A stretch of DNA of 64,000 nt. Source: Syngnathus acus. Taxonomy: Eukaryota > Chordata > Actinopteri > Syngnathiformes > Syngnathidae. Of this stretch, positions 1 through 11,510 are shown piece after piece. How positions within the stretch are numbered: the stretch's first letter is position 1; each line of letters opens with the position of its first letter. The stretch spans positions 434,001-498,000 of the forward strand of contig NC_051106.1 in assembly GCF_901709675.1 (NCBI RefSeq), read 5' to 3'. The position numbers and the translations under genes were made by a program. The notes beneath the pieces were generated by a model, which was not told the origin of the DNA, searched no databases, and worked only from the letters and a program-made list of their open reading frames with translations.

Positions 1-855
1 GTGACGCCCAAATGTCTCTTTGAATGAAATCAGAAACACTACTGACGGCACGATTTGTCACGCTTTAGTTCAACTATTTTCAAGACCTTCCACCACCGGC
101 ACGCCACCTTCAAGGTACTAACGAGGGTGCCTTCTGAACTGTGCTTGAAATCTCGTCAAATTTGAAAATGTCCATCATTGTTCGACTGGAATTCTAATCT
201 AATGGTTACGTAACTGTCACTTTTCATACATCGAAAAGTCATCCGTGTGCCGATTGGATACAGTTGAATGAACATCGTTCATTTAAAAAGTGGCCCGCCC
301 TCCGAGCTGAAGTGAGTTTCCTGAACGCAACACACCGAGAATGGCTGGGTGCAATGGTCGAGCCGCTCCGTTTTTCGTTTTGCAAACTTTATACAAACAT
401 TCAAGTTTTCTTTTGTAGAATGAACATATCAAACAGATCAAAGGATAAATTCGTCAAAGCAGCACAAAATATAAGATTCAAAGACGGATTCAATTTGGTA
501 TAAGGACACATCAAAGACTTTTTTCTAAAAATAACAATGTACGCACACTTTTCTTGTTAGAAACGAGTCAAAACACGGACATATTACTTCAGCTCAAACA
601 AAGAAATAGTGAGAAGTGGAGACAAATTACTAACCTTTGCTTTGTGAATATGGAACTTTCCCAAGAGCAGTAGAACATTAATAAAATGCTTAAGTGTAGT
701 CTTCTCTGAATGAAAACCGGTTAAAATATCTTTGGCTCTAATGTCTACACATATGACACATATTTCTGCGAGCATTTTGTCTATATGCTACCCGGCTAAA
801 ACCAAACCAATAAAGCAGGCATAACTAGACATTTTTATATATGGTGATGACATAG
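1..855. other. Unassigned A+T-rich sequence
   Basis: I recognise no gene, RNA or repeat here. The longest open frame (264-503, plus) has no family resemblance and no splice context. The stretch lies outside the LTR that begins near 856, so it is probably the flank into which that retrovirus-like element inserted. Confidence 0.4.
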
Positions 856-1558
856 TGTCAGGTTTAAATCGCTGACTGAACAACTATTAAGAGAAGAGCA
901 TCAGCAAACAAACCACAAGTGAGACAGAATATCAAGTCTTTTCTCGCGAGGAGTGCAGTACAGATAGTTTACAACAATCTCACAACACTAAATATCTGTG
1001 TACACTCCCGCTCTTTTTATTTGGATTTGCCCTGCCCACAATTATGAGACGAAAGCCCCTAAAGGAAGGGGGGGGGGGGGAGCACGTGGGCTTTGCCTCG
1101 TAAGCAAAATAATAAGAACGTGAGAAAAAGGAGTTTGAGTTGAGAAGAGAAAGTCCTTGAGCTCTAGCAAGGGAGGTTTTACGACCTTGTGTAGGATGAG
1201 ACAAGCTAGGTTATTAATTACTGGATACGCACAAACATAATCTAACGATCAAGATAGCTTGGAAAACCCAGACTTTGATGGTCACTTGTAGGTTCATCTG
1301 AAGTGCAAGACAGCAATGAGGCATGTTGTCTAACAAAGCGGTCTTTGTTAAGAAGGAACTGTCTCGGTAGATGTCTTCTTTTTGCTGAGTTATCAGCTGC
1401 GTCCTGTCTGACCTCTCTCCTGGCCCAGCCGTACCTTTTCTCTTCTGTGGTACATCATAAAAACAGCAAGGCCAAACAGCAAGCATATATTGCAGTAATA
1501 TTGCGGTAAAGCATTGATTAGAGAACGCATAATAACATATATATACATTTTTCTAACA
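856..1558 (-). repeat. LTR of a minus-strand retrovirus-like element
   Basis: Read on the minus strand, the segment begins TGTTAGAA at 1,558 and ends CCTGACA at 856, giving TG...CA ends. Just upstream on the minus strand is a polypurine tract (AGGAGGGAAT, plus 1,559-1,568), as expected before a 3' LTR. A minus-strand AATAAA lies near 1,015-1,025, followed by a plausible R/U5 stretch. This places it as the 3' LTR of the element whose env remnant is at 1,797-2,609. I do not see a matching 5' LTR; the element is cut at 6,532 by another insertion. The outer edge is the least certain boundary. Confidence 0.55.
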
Positions 1559-1796
1559 ATTCCCTCCTGATTATCATAAGTTCTCAGAGACCATCTTATC
1601 ACCTAAAACCGGCCACTTCAAAAAGATTTTCAGCCGTAGGATCACAAGTATGAGCACAAATAAGTTTACACCAAGAAAGGATAAACGTTGCGATATTATC
1701 ATTCGGAAACACCCAGATCTGGGAAGAAGTCTGTAGACCCAAGTGCAAAAATTCCATCATCATCATCGTTATCATCAACATGCTGGCGTTCAGACA

Positions 1797-2609
1797 TTAG
1801 AGGCATACCCCGGCCATCTTGTCTTCCATGGGCGATATTGCTGTAGTGATGAGACGATTAAACAGAGCACGGAGACATGGAATACAACAACAACCACACA
1901 AGGTGAGTATAGCAGTAATTGAGGACACAAGGGCTTTATACTTCCCAAAAGCAGTCATCCACTTGTTGTGCTCTTTCATCCTCGTTTTGAGGGATTGCAA
2001 GCTTGCAATCGCCTTCGTCAGGCTCCCATCAGGGGCGGTGTCGTTCTGGATGAAGGTGCAGCATTGTTCTCTGAACATTGCGCAGACCCTTCCTTTCTCA
2101 GACACCAACATAACAAGAGCATTGGGGTTCTGGATTGACATTAGGGAAGGCGTGGCTAGCTGTCCGTGCACTGCCTCAAGTCCCGCTTGTGTCCGTTTGC
2201 GCAATTTCTGCATGTTGCAATGGTTGTAATTTATCATGTCGACGTTTTTGTTCATCGTACACCACCAGCAAATGGAAGACTCCCATCCTGCAATTAATTC
2301 TTATTAATCAGGAACTCCTCTGGGGACTCTGATTGCATCAATTTCAGTCAGATCATCGTCGCCTCTCAAATTTAAAGACATTTTGTTTGTTTGTTTTTCC
2401 AGCTTTTTCCCAGATCTTGGCATGTTGATACATATACAATTTAGCTTGACTACATTCTCTGAAAGCAATGGCTTCTTTTTTCTTTTTTCAATGGATATTA
2501 CTATATAGAATGCTCTGTCACACATTTCACAATCAGTAGATGTGACAGATTTCACACAATCTTTGGTCAATGGCAACGATACAACATAAAGAATCGGTTG
2601 CAAATCCAT
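1797..2609 (-). pseudogene. Endogenous retrovirus env remnant (transmembrane subunit)
   Basis: The minus-strand frame at 1,797-2,255 has the layout of a retroviral transmembrane subunit. It carries a CX6CC motif (CAMFREQCC), a heptad-like ectodomain before it, then a hydrophobic segment rich in cysteine (LTLCGCCCIPC) near residues 115-125 and a short tail. A second frame at 2,304-2,609 (minus) probably carries the region just upstream, containing VPRGVPD. The two frames do not join, so the gene is broken. Known for the family: CX6CC marks gamma-type Env, where it binds the surface subunit. It is an old genomic copy with no intact env. Confidence is high for the transmembrane part and lower for the upstream frame. 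Confidence 0.75.
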
Positions 2610-3832
2610 ACATATGACATATTCAATTTTTGCTTCTTGTCTTTACAGCTTGTTTTGCCATTAGCAATCAATTGTTTCGTTTTTCAGTAACTCTTATAGT
2701 TACCTGAAACAAAATATCCACATTAATTTTAGATATAATCATCCCATTCTTTAACATCTACAGTGGTTGTTGACAAAGTACACATATAAACATCATATTT
2801 TCATTGCAGTCCAGATCCGACACAGCAGATCATCCTGCAAAGGTCAAATTGATCTTTTAAACAACATTGTTTCCTTTTTTTTCTTTTTTATTTCTACCAA
2901 ATTTTAATCATCCTTAGTTTCCCACTTGGTTCCAAAACATGGTAATCTATATTGTCGCCCAAACAATTTTATACGGGGTTAAACCCACAGTAATTGTAAT
3001 ATTTATGAACAGTTTGACCGGGTCTAAACATTTTGTCCATGATCTTCCAGTTTTTTCCATGGACATTTTCACACTTTATGTCCTGTCATGAGAATTAATT
3101 TCTGAAATCTCATATCTCGGCATTATTTCTTTACATAACGTTTTTTGCCACTGTTAAGGCATTCAGTGTTTTTGTTGAAGCCAATTCAAACCATTTTGAG
3201 AATGCATCTATTATGACCAGGCATTATAACCCTGTGGATTGTGTTTAGCACATGTTAAACTCTACAAAAATTTTGTTTTATAAATGTTTTGAATATGAAT
3301 CAATTCATATGTTGTATAAAGCTGACTGAACTGCCCCATTATCCCCCCTCTTGAGCCATGCGACACACAACCATGGCTCAATATTGCTGCCCACTTGTAT
3401 AGGTTTTTTGTAGGATAGGTCAGTCTTCTGGTCATTTATAGATACCATTCTCCACTCTTGCCCCTCTTCTCGTCCATAATCGAATTTCAGTCTATGGACT
3501 TTGTCGCTGCACATTTTTAAAAACGTTTCAGTAATTTAATCTGCTTCTTGTGTGTACAAAATTTGAAGCGTCTTTTGCACTACAGCTATGCGGTTCCGTC
3601 CGCAAGCTTGTTACCTCTTGGCACCTTATCAGTCTCATGTGTGCCCTGCACACGTGCATATAGCTATTTTTCGTGGCAATTGGACTGCTTCCACAACTAG
3701 CTTAGTTGTAGTTTCTTGTAGTTTCTTGTAGTTTCTTTTCAATCATTCTCTCATCGTTTATCACAAGAATCTTAGCAATTTGAATGAAAATCAAAATGTA
3801 TGTTTTATTTTACTCAATTGTATGATTTAGAG
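2610..3832. other. Degenerate retroviral-element interior
   Basis: A+T-rich sequence between the env remnant and a hAT element. A minus-strand frame at 3,305-3,514 is open but I cannot assign it. From position and orientation it should belong to the interior of the same retrovirus-like element, but no protein motif supports this. No reverse transcriptase, integrase or protease motif is visible. Confidence 0.35.
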
Positions 3833-4640
3833 CAGTGGTTCCCAAACTTTTGCAGGCTGGCGCCCCCTTTGGCTTCCCAGTGAATTCCTAGCGCCCCCCC
3901 CCCCCCAAAGGACCGGCATTTATATAAATAAATAATACATTTATATAAATAAATAAATAAATAATACATTTATAATATCATTACCATTACGTTGAATTAG
4001 TGGGAGCACTGAGTTTGTTTCTCAGAAACGAGCCGGTCCCATCTAGACGTAATCGGAGACAATGACACCCGAAGTGATTTAAGGTTTGTCTTTTATTGCA
4101 GGATGCTTGGTCTCCATGTGTTGAAGCAGTTTTGAATGCTTCACTGCCTGGTTAGTTAGCCTGTCGCCACATATTAGCTTTGCGGGCTCGACTGGGGAAA
4201 CATGTCACGTGACCGGGACGAGTGTCTTGACCTGAATTAATTGATCGTCGATAAAAAAAAAAATTCTGTGCGGCTTGGCGGCCCGGTACCGGTCCGCGGC
4301 CCGGTGGTTGGGGACCACTGCCCTAACCAGCTCAACACAACACAACACAACACGGCGCGTTCTGGCGAGTCCCCAATTTCATGTTGACTTGAACTCAAGA
4401 TGATGTTGACCGCCAGAATGCGGTTTTTATTATAAGATAAAATTCTGAACATTACAAGCTTGAAATTACAAACCTGAGCTTTTGCTTTTGTAGTCTATGC
4501 TGTCGGATCTGACTGGGCCAGAGCGGCGTGTTGTGTACAAATCGACTGCCGCCCCCCTACCGCCCCTTTCTTCCTCACCGCCCCCCCAGATCTTTCCACC
4601 GCCCCCAGGGGGGCGGTACCGCCCACTTTGGGAACCACTG
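3833..4640. mobile_element. Non-autonomous hAT element with 8-bp target duplication
   Basis: Terminal inverted repeats CAGTGGTTCCCAAACTTT (left) and its complement ending at 4,640 are flanked by the 8-bp duplication ATTTAGAG at 3,825-3,832 and 4,641-4,648. The 8-bp duplication and CAGTGGTTCCC ends are typical of hAT/Charlie elements. There is no transposase. The interior holds part of another hAT-type end (about 4,275-4,325, GGTTGGGGACCACTG), so it may be composite. It interrupts the retrovirus-like element around it. Confidence 0.9.
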
Positions 4641-6302
4641 ATTTAGAGCATCCATATGTAGTAAAGTGTTGTATTACTACATATGATTTCATCTTCATTT
4701 AATTTGACACACCTTTCAAAATGCTTCTCAGTGTCCCAGTGCACACATGCTTTGCGTGTGTAACTGGTTGTCTCAACCCGTGTTCCACATCCTAATCTTT
4801 TCTCCCTCAAGGTGTCAAACCAATCAAGATAAAAAGATAAAAACCAACAAAATAACCGCCAGTAAATTAATATAATAGTCAATTGTTGTTGTTTCTTAAC
4901 ATTAACTAACTCAATCACTCTCTTATTCTCAAATGTAAAAACTTGTGTAGTCTTGACACAACCAATCGACTATTTCTTCTAAATTTAGCTTTGAAATGTT
5001 GTTATTTAATAATTTCGCTTCATCCAATTCCAGAAAGCAAGTTCTTTCCATCTCTCAAATTTTGTTTCATCAGGGCTAGGCATTAATGCAGTGTGGACCA
5101 GTTTCTGCCCACCAAAAAATTGCTTGCCTTTCTTTTCTTCTTATTTTCACAAAATTGCTTTTGTTTTGCGGTGCAAATCAGATAGACTACAGTCTAGCAA
5201 ATTCTTTTGTGCACCTACATTAGCCAATTTTAACACATAACACTGACAGCACACAGACAACACAAAAACAGCAGCCACAGCTCACAAACAATACCAACAA
5301 ACAACGCTGCGCCAACATCATCCTCTGTTTTGACGTTTTTGGTTATACTTTTTTCTCATCAGTGTCTATTATCCTTCATGCAAATATTGTCACATCTTCC
5401 TTAAGCATCACCCTGTTACAAATATTCAAACATACTCTGAGAAACTCACACTTTCCCTGCTTCGCCCGCAGCCATAGCACCCCTCGTGCGAGGGGGGGGG
5501 GCGCAGCATCAATGTTGATTGGTCACAGGCTGGCCATTTCCTGCAACAACCATGATGCCGGCCCACCGCCCACACGAGCATAGCAAAGGCCCAAGCGCAC
5601 AGCCCCGCCCCGCGACTACGCGCGAACGCAGGCACGCTTATCAGTCTCACCTTCTCAAAGGGCAGGCCAACTTTGCTGTTGCCCCCTTCATCATGTTCAC
5701 ATTCGACATCTTTCACTGTCTTCTACACAACATTTGCTGTCTCTTATTCTCATCCTATCAAACCACCGTTCTAGTCACTTTCTGCCACACACGTCTTATT
5801 TTCTCTACTTCCACACACTGCTCATCTTAGTTTCTCCAACCAACTTAAACACATCATCGTCTACTTCTCAATTTCCCTATTATCGCTCAACAGCCTCCTG
5901 AACATTCTCCATTACTGATTTCTTCCATAGGACCCACATCGCACTCACACTCATACACACAACATTCATGAGGATCCTCTGCGCGCACACGCACACACAC
6001 CAACACAAAAGGATGACGCACAACATACGTATAAGACCACATAGATCCCACTAAGAACAACTTTTTGCTCGTCTTACTTGTCAGATTTATTCTTTATTTT
6101 ACTTTTAGAAGCTATTCGTAATTCTTTTCCATTTATTTAGCCAATTTTAACTTCAGTGTTTCTTTATCTTACTTTATCCTTTTAACACAAATATCTCCTG
6201 TATATTTAAGCTAATTTCTCTTTAATTTTGGCAGCCAGGTTCCCACTTCATTACATGGAAACCTGATTTGATTTGGTTTTGGCCTAGCCATAACTGTCTT
6301 TG
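4641..6302. other. Decayed retroviral-element interior, with a segment repeated elsewhere in the window
   Basis: No convincing gene. A minus-strand frame at 4,643-4,918 could be retroviral but has no diagnostic motif. The stretch from about 5,070 to 5,640 shares short recognisable blocks, in the same orientation, with about 17,780-18,060 and 29,380-30,150 (for example GGACCAGTTTCTGCCCAC at 5,096 and 17,808). A guanine run lies at 5,491-5,500. Near 5,980 the sequence becomes CA-rich. Confidence 0.4.
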
Positions 6303-6532
6303 TTAATTTGTGCAGTCACGTGCCATGTGACCGTTTTCTCCGCAATTCCAGCATTCTATTGGAGGTTGCACAACTCCTCTCCCTCGGCCTCTAAAGCCTC
6401 CTCTGTTAGACATTGCTCGCCCTCTCTGGCCTTTCTGTCCTCTGCCTGCATTTTGGTAAAAAGTGTCACTATCCTGGTCTACCAGAAAAGTGTCTTTTGT
6501 AGCTTTCATTCGTTTTCGTTTTTGTTTGTCTA
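6303..6532 (-). pseudogene. Endogenous retrovirus gag remnant (nucleocapsid zinc knuckle)
   Basis: The minus-strand frame ends with a CCHC zinc knuckle, CWNCGENGHMARDC, preceded by an arginine-glycine-rich stretch (RGGFRGRGRG). That pairing is what a retroviral nucleocapsid looks like. The frame is cut at its upstream end at 6,532-6,535, where the SWIM/THAP repeat begins, so the 5' part of gag is separated or lost. Orientation matches the env remnant and LTR at 856-2,609, so all are probably one element. The space between gag and env is too short for a full pol, and no pol motif is seen. Confidence 0.7.
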
Positions 6533-7400
6533 TAGAGGCTTTGCAGTCACGTGGTTTTATCACGTGATTTTGTGTTATGCCGCCATCTTGGCGGTCAACT
6601 CGTCAGCTCGTTCCTACGTGTTTGTATAGATTGTTTGATTTCTGCGCTACATTTTCACCGATTTCATCCGAATTATGGCTGATTTGCTATCCAACGAAGT
6701 TGGGCATTTGGATGAAGAATCCAAGAAACGTTACAGAGAGAAGTTGAACCTTGTTGGCACAACGGATCCGTACCTTTTACCGAGAAGCATGCTAAAATCG
6801 CCCGAGCATTTTGCAACAGCCGACCTGCCTGAACTCTCATATCCAGATATTTATAATTACCTCGTCGATTCACCATCTCCGTACACTGAAAAGGACCTTA
6901 AGGCATACAAGTGTCTGGATGCCTACAAGTATTTTACAGCAGGTTTTGTGCATGATGGGCTGATATGGCAGATCCTAAACAAGAATCGATTTCTTCTCAT
7001 GACCAAGGTAAGGAAAAAGCACGCACGTGGAAGTAACAGTGTGATTGTGAAAAAACTACTTTAGTGATTCTAATGAAAACTCACATTGTTAAGCTTTTTT
7101 TTATTACAAAAGGCCTCTTGTTCAAAAATGAATGATTCATGAGAAAACTTACCAAATGGCAGGTAAAATATGCATAAATGGACAGTAAGAGGTCTAGGCT
7201 TGTATATTATATCCAAATTAGGGACTGATAATAATATAAGGTATGTCATATTATCTGTTTCAGGTAAAACACTCAACGGATGAATGATCCTCCCCTCAGA
7301 CCTTGGGTAGCAATAGCGAAAGATGGTCAGATCCTGCTGTGCTGCCACTGTACCTGCATGGCTGGATTGGGTGAAACATGTTCACATTCAGCACTCAAAA
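6533..7400 (+). mobile_element. SWIM/THAP element, copy 1 (truncated)
   Basis: It begins TAGAGGCTTTGCAGTCACGT, the same end as the copy at 33,775. The first coding exon runs from ATG at 6,675 to 7,007 (111 codons), followed by GTAAGG. The next exon begins near 7,264 after TTTCAG with VKHS; it reads on through the cysteine-rich start of the SWIM motif and then breaks off near 7,395, where the sequence stops matching the second copy. In this copy exon 1 is open; in copy 2 it carries a one-base frameshift. No right terminal repeat is found, so this is a 5' fragment. It interrupts the gag remnant next to it. Confidence 0.7.
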
Positions 7401-8205
7401 TAAGGCGGCTTTTGTCGCAACAAACAGTGACTTTGACAGTGACAGCCTCCCCCATGTAAAAAAATTTTTCTCAACGGATCTACACGATTCACGAAAATGA
7501 TACTCCCGACGGAAAAAAACACGGAAATCCGCGGATCCGCGGAAGATTCTCCTCCCTGCATTCTGAACGAGAGTTGAGGCTCCTCAGCCCAGGGATTGCC
7601 AGAAGGGGCTCCACGATGACCTTCAGAAACTCTGAGAATAAAGAGAAATAGAAATAAAATACCCACTTAAATTACTGCAGCTATGACCTCTGCTATGACT
7701 AATGCCTACAAAAAAAAAACTTACTTTTCCCTATCATGGGTGTTTCACACTCACTCCCTAGCCGTTGAAGAATGAAGCAAATGTTAGCTGCAAGATTCAA
7801 ATGAACCATTGTCCAATGATAAACTTTGCCCTGTTTGAAAAAAAAACCCGATGGCATTCTGTCTGTGCCTTTGAATGTGGTGCAAATTAATTTGGCTGTT
7901 GTACATATCCAATCACATTATTTTAAAATAGTACTGATAAAATTGCTTGTTCTACAAATTGTTATCCAAATGATGAAAATGTACAGGGTAAACCTGGGTT
8001 TTATTTTGCACTTTGACATCCGCCCCGGTTTCCGGAGTGTGAAAGTCAAGGCAATGACATGTCATAAATGCAAGTTTCATATTGAAGATTGCAATTACGA
8101 CATACGCTTTTTGCATATGCTCGACAGTAGATAAGCATACATAAGTATATTCAAACCACCAATAACAGCTCAATTTCCAAAGATAACGCAAGGCAGTTGT
8201 GATTA
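7401..8205. other. Unassigned intergenic sequence
   Basis: No gene recognised. Open frames at 7,388-7,666 (minus) and 7,826-8,134 (plus) have no family resemblance. A poly-A run occurs near 7,710-7,720. Confidence 0.35.
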
Positions 8206-9821
8206 CCGTATTTTCCGCCCTAAAAGGCGCACCTAAAAACCTAAAATTTTCTCAAAAGCCGACAGTACGCCTTATAGGCCAGTGCGCCTTATATATGGCT
8301 CAACTGATGAATTTGTTGATCCATACTGGTTGTACACAGTGCTCTGCCAAAATGTTTCAGTACGTTTTAGTACGACTAGTAAATTACAAGGTCGCATCGC
8401 TTCCCAGCATTACGGCAACTGTAGTCAGGGGGCGTCACCGAATAGCTGTTGTACCCGCGAGGCTATTTCATGTCAAAATAGGCTGCTCTGTTAATGTTTC
8501 GAGTAAATCTACGGATCGATATGGAAGGTAAGTAGTACATAGGTAAGTAGTACCAATGCGTTAGATCGAACTTTAGTCAGTTCCGATCATTTTATAGGAG
8601 ATCGTTTGAGAAACGCGATTGTTTACACTTTGCTGAGGCTCATGGGAGATTGCGAGCTGAGGCTCGTGAGACTTTGCGGATGGCTAATGCTATTGCGATA
8701 GCTGCTATACGTACCAGGCTATTTCATGTCAAAATAGGCTGCTCTGTTAATGTTTCGAGTAAATCTACGGATCGATATGGAAGGGAAACATAGGTAAGTA
8801 GTACCAATGCGTTAGATCGAACTTTAGTCAGTTCCGATCATTTTATAGGAGATCGTTTGAGAAACGCGATTGTTTACACTTTGCTGAGGCTCATGGGAGA
8901 TTGCGAGCTGAGGCTCGTGAGACTTTGCGGATGGCTAATGCTATTGCGATAGCTGCTATACGTACCAGGCTATTTCATGTCAAAATAGGCTGCTCTGTTA
9001 ATGTTTCGAGTAAATCTACGGATCGATATGGAAGGGAAACATAGGTAAGTAGTACCAATGCGTTAGATCGAACTTTAGTCAGTTCCGATCATTTTATAGG
9101 AGATCGTTTGAGAAACGCGATTGTTTACACTTCGCTGAGGCTCATGGGAGATTGCGAGCTGAGGCTCGTGAGACTTTGCGGATGGCTAATGCTATTGCGA
9201 TAGCTGCTATACGTACCAGGCTATTTCATGTCAAAATAGGCTGCTCTGTTAATGTTTCGAGTAAATCTACGGATCGATATGGAAGGGAAACATAGGTAAG
9301 TAGTACCAATGCGTTAGATCGAACTTTAGTCAGTTCCGATCATTTTATAGGAGATCGTTTGAGAAACGCGATTGTTTACACTTTGCTGAGGCTCATGGGA
9401 GATTGCGAGCTGAGGCTCGTGAGACTTTGCGGATGGCTAATGCTATTGCGATAGCTGCTATACGTACCAGGCTATTTCATGTCAAAATAGGCTGCTCTGT
9501 TAATGTTTCGAGTAAATCTACGGATCGATATGGAAGGGAAACATAGGTAAGTAGTACCAATGCGTTAGATCGAACTTTAGTCAGTTCTGATCATTTTATA
9601 GGAGATCGTTTGAGAAACGCGATTGTTTACAGAGGGCTCGTTGGTTATTGGCTAGTGGATGCATACCGCAACCCTAGTCAACCTCAGTTTGATGCAGTAT
9701 AGCTTCTATTTTATGCGCCTTATAATCCGGTGCGCCTTATATATGGACAAAGTTTTAAAATGGGCCGTTCATTGAAGGTGCGCCTTATAACCCGGTGCGC
9801 CTTTTAGGGCGGAAAATACGG
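8206..9821. mobile_element. Non-autonomous DNA transposon with TA target duplication
   Basis: The ends are exact inverted repeats: CCGTATTTTCCGCCCTAAAA from 8,206, and its complement ending at 9,821. Each is flanked by TA (8,204-8,205 and 9,822-9,823). Subterminal GCGCCTTATA-type repeats are present inside both ends. TA duplication points to the Tc1/mariner/pogo group. There is no transposase. Most of the interior is the 251-bp tandem array listed separately. Confidence 0.88.
8461..9632. repeat. Tandem array, 251-bp period, about 4.7 copies
   Basis: The block starting GGCTATTTCATGTCAAAATA recurs at 8,461, 8,717, 8,968, 9,219 and 9,470. The spacing is 256 bp for the first step and then exactly 251 bp three times. 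Copies look almost identical by eye, with scattered single-base changes such as CTTTGC to CTTCGC near 9,131. The last copy stops near 9,632. The first unit has a small extra duplication (GGTAAGTAGTACATA). The array lies wholly inside the TA-flanked transposon at 8,206-9,821. Confidence 0.95.
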
Positions 9822-9879
9822 TACTTCTACAATCAAGAATATAGCAAAACTCAATCTGTACCTTGTGGAGTCCGGTCAG

Positions 9880-10177
9880 TTTTTAATACAGATGCGCCTC
9901 TTTTCTCCAGGCTTGGAGTCTGAAAAAGAGGGAAAAGGAAAAAGATGTCTGCTTACTCCTCGCCAATGTTTGTTCTCTGGTGGACAAAATGGATGAACTG
10001 CGGCTGTGGATTTACACCAAGAGATGGATTAAGGACTGCAACGTCATGATTTTCACAGAATCATGGCTCCGTAGCGCTATCCCCGACAGCGCTGTTGAGC
10101 TAGCAGGCCGCAACCTGCATAGGGCCGACAGAACTGGCGACTCCGGGAAAACTCGCGATGGAGGCTTGTGCGTCAGC
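9880..10177 (+). pseudogene. LINE endonuclease fragment, 5' half
   Basis: Translation gives the apurinic-endonuclease start of an L2-like ORF2: a CSLVDKMDEL block, FTESWL, AVELAG and DGGLCV. These correspond to [18 protein letters not shown] and GGGLCF in the intact LINE at 37,168. The frame stops where a SINE begins near 10,178. It resumes at about 20,396 (INKAWCSD, then VKCRPFY), so the two halves flank the SINE and LTR insertion between them. Fragment only; the reverse transcriptase part is absent. Confidence 0.8.
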
Positions 10178-10346
10178 CAGCTCAGTGGCCTAGTGGTAGA
10201 GTGTCCGCCCTGAGATTGGAAGGTTGTGGGTTCAAACCCCGGCCGGGTCATACCAAAGACTATAAAAATGGGACCCATTGCCTCCCTGCTTGGCACTCAG
10301 CATTAAGGGTTGGAATTGGGGGGTTAGATTACCAAATGATTCCCGG
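10178..10346 (+). repeat. tRNA-derived SINE, 5' half
   Basis: Starts CAGCTCAGTGGCCTAGTGGT and has a promoter A box (TAGTGGTAGAG) and B box (GGTTCAAACCC). The same family is seen complete on the minus strand at 55,540-55,866. This copy is split at CCGG (10,343-10,346) by the LTR element. Its 3' half is at 20,248-20,395. Confidence 0.9.
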
Positions 10347-11510
10347 TGTTGGATTTTGGTCCACAATTTAGGGAGCGCTATCTGCGCCTCACGGCAAAAG
10401 CCATTGCCAATCACCTGTTATCCAATTCACTCACTGCGTGCTCGTTTAATTTCTTCAGATTTAGGAAAATGCAAAGACACTGAAGCAGAAATTAGACTTA
10501 CACAGGTTGGTTGAGTTCAATCATAATTCTTGTTAAGAAAGCTCTGTTTTCAGGAAAGTACAATACAGTGCTGGGCCTTTCAAGAGCAGAAAGTCTCCAT
10601 TCAGAAAAGGCAACGTTCAAGGTTCTTTGGTCTGCTTATATTCAGTTGCTCATGCCGGTGTGGGGCGCGTTTGATGGGTGATGAGTCGTTGGGGTGGGGC
10701 GAGTTCGCAGTAGAGTTTGATTCCATCGGAGTGGGTGCTGGTATGGACGATTCGGTGTGTGTGTGGGGGCTGTGGTCTTCCATCCCGTCTTTCGGCCTTG
10801 GTGATCATCTTTGGCCGAGTCCTTGGCTGTCTCCTTCTGGCACCAGCTGGTTTTTTATCTCCGAGTGACCTTCCTGTAAACATTCTCCTCCATTCTTGCA
10901 CATATGCTGTCGTACCTCATTCTTTCACTTTTGTCATTTTGTACGAATTAATGTGAGCTTTTTGGCTGTAACATCATTAATCTATTACTGTTCCCTGACT
11001 ATGCAAAGTTAGTTCATGTCTTTGCTCACATCATTATATTCTTAGTTTAATCATGCTTTCCACCATATCTTTTCTGTTAGGCAAAACATTTCCCTCTGTG
11101 CAGAGCGTTCAGTAGTAATCTAAAAGCTGGCGTCTCGCATTAGGCGACATATGACATTTAATCAAAACACAAGATATAATCAAGTACTGTACGGTCAAGA
11201 CGACTCTGGCCGTGTCCATGATTTAGAGAACAAACATCAGGCATGCATTACACAGTTCCTTAAGGGTCATTAAGCTATGTAAGCAACATATCAAAATACA
11301 TTTATTTTGCAGTGCACAGAAATACATATTGAATCATAAAGTTGTAGCAACCTCTGTTATTATCTTGTATCAAAGAATGTCTAGTTATGTCTGCTTTATT
11401 GGTTGATTCCATGAATATACTTGTCTGCTTGTATACTTTATCCAAAGAGATGTGAGCGTATCTGGTATTGTGGCTAGGCGGGTTTTGTGTCTTTTTTCCC
11501 TATTCCTTCA
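10347..11510 (-). repeat. LTR copy of the 9.9-kb element (3' LTR in minus orientation)
   Basis: 1,164 bp, TG...CA ends. A minus-strand AATAAA lies near 11,396-11,402. It differs from the partner at three places I can see (CAGTGCTGG, GGTATGGAC and GACATTTAA here). Inside the element next to it is a near-perfect palindrome at 11,521-11,543, and four copies of CCCTCTGT (11,513, 11,569, 11,590, 11,613). Read on the minus strand these are ACAGAGGG, possible polypurine tracts. Confidence 0.9.

Noticed and set aside
1303-1602. Overlapping frames in the LTR as accessory viral genes
   Set aside because: They lie within the LTR boundaries, lack any motif and are explained by chance.
8461-9632. CRISPR array
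   Set aside because: Units of 251 bp with no spacer-repeat alternation, inside a eukaryotic transposon.
10178-10260. tRNA gene
   Set aside because: A and B boxes are present but the sequence does not fold as a complete tRNA and repeats elsewhere as the head of a SINE.
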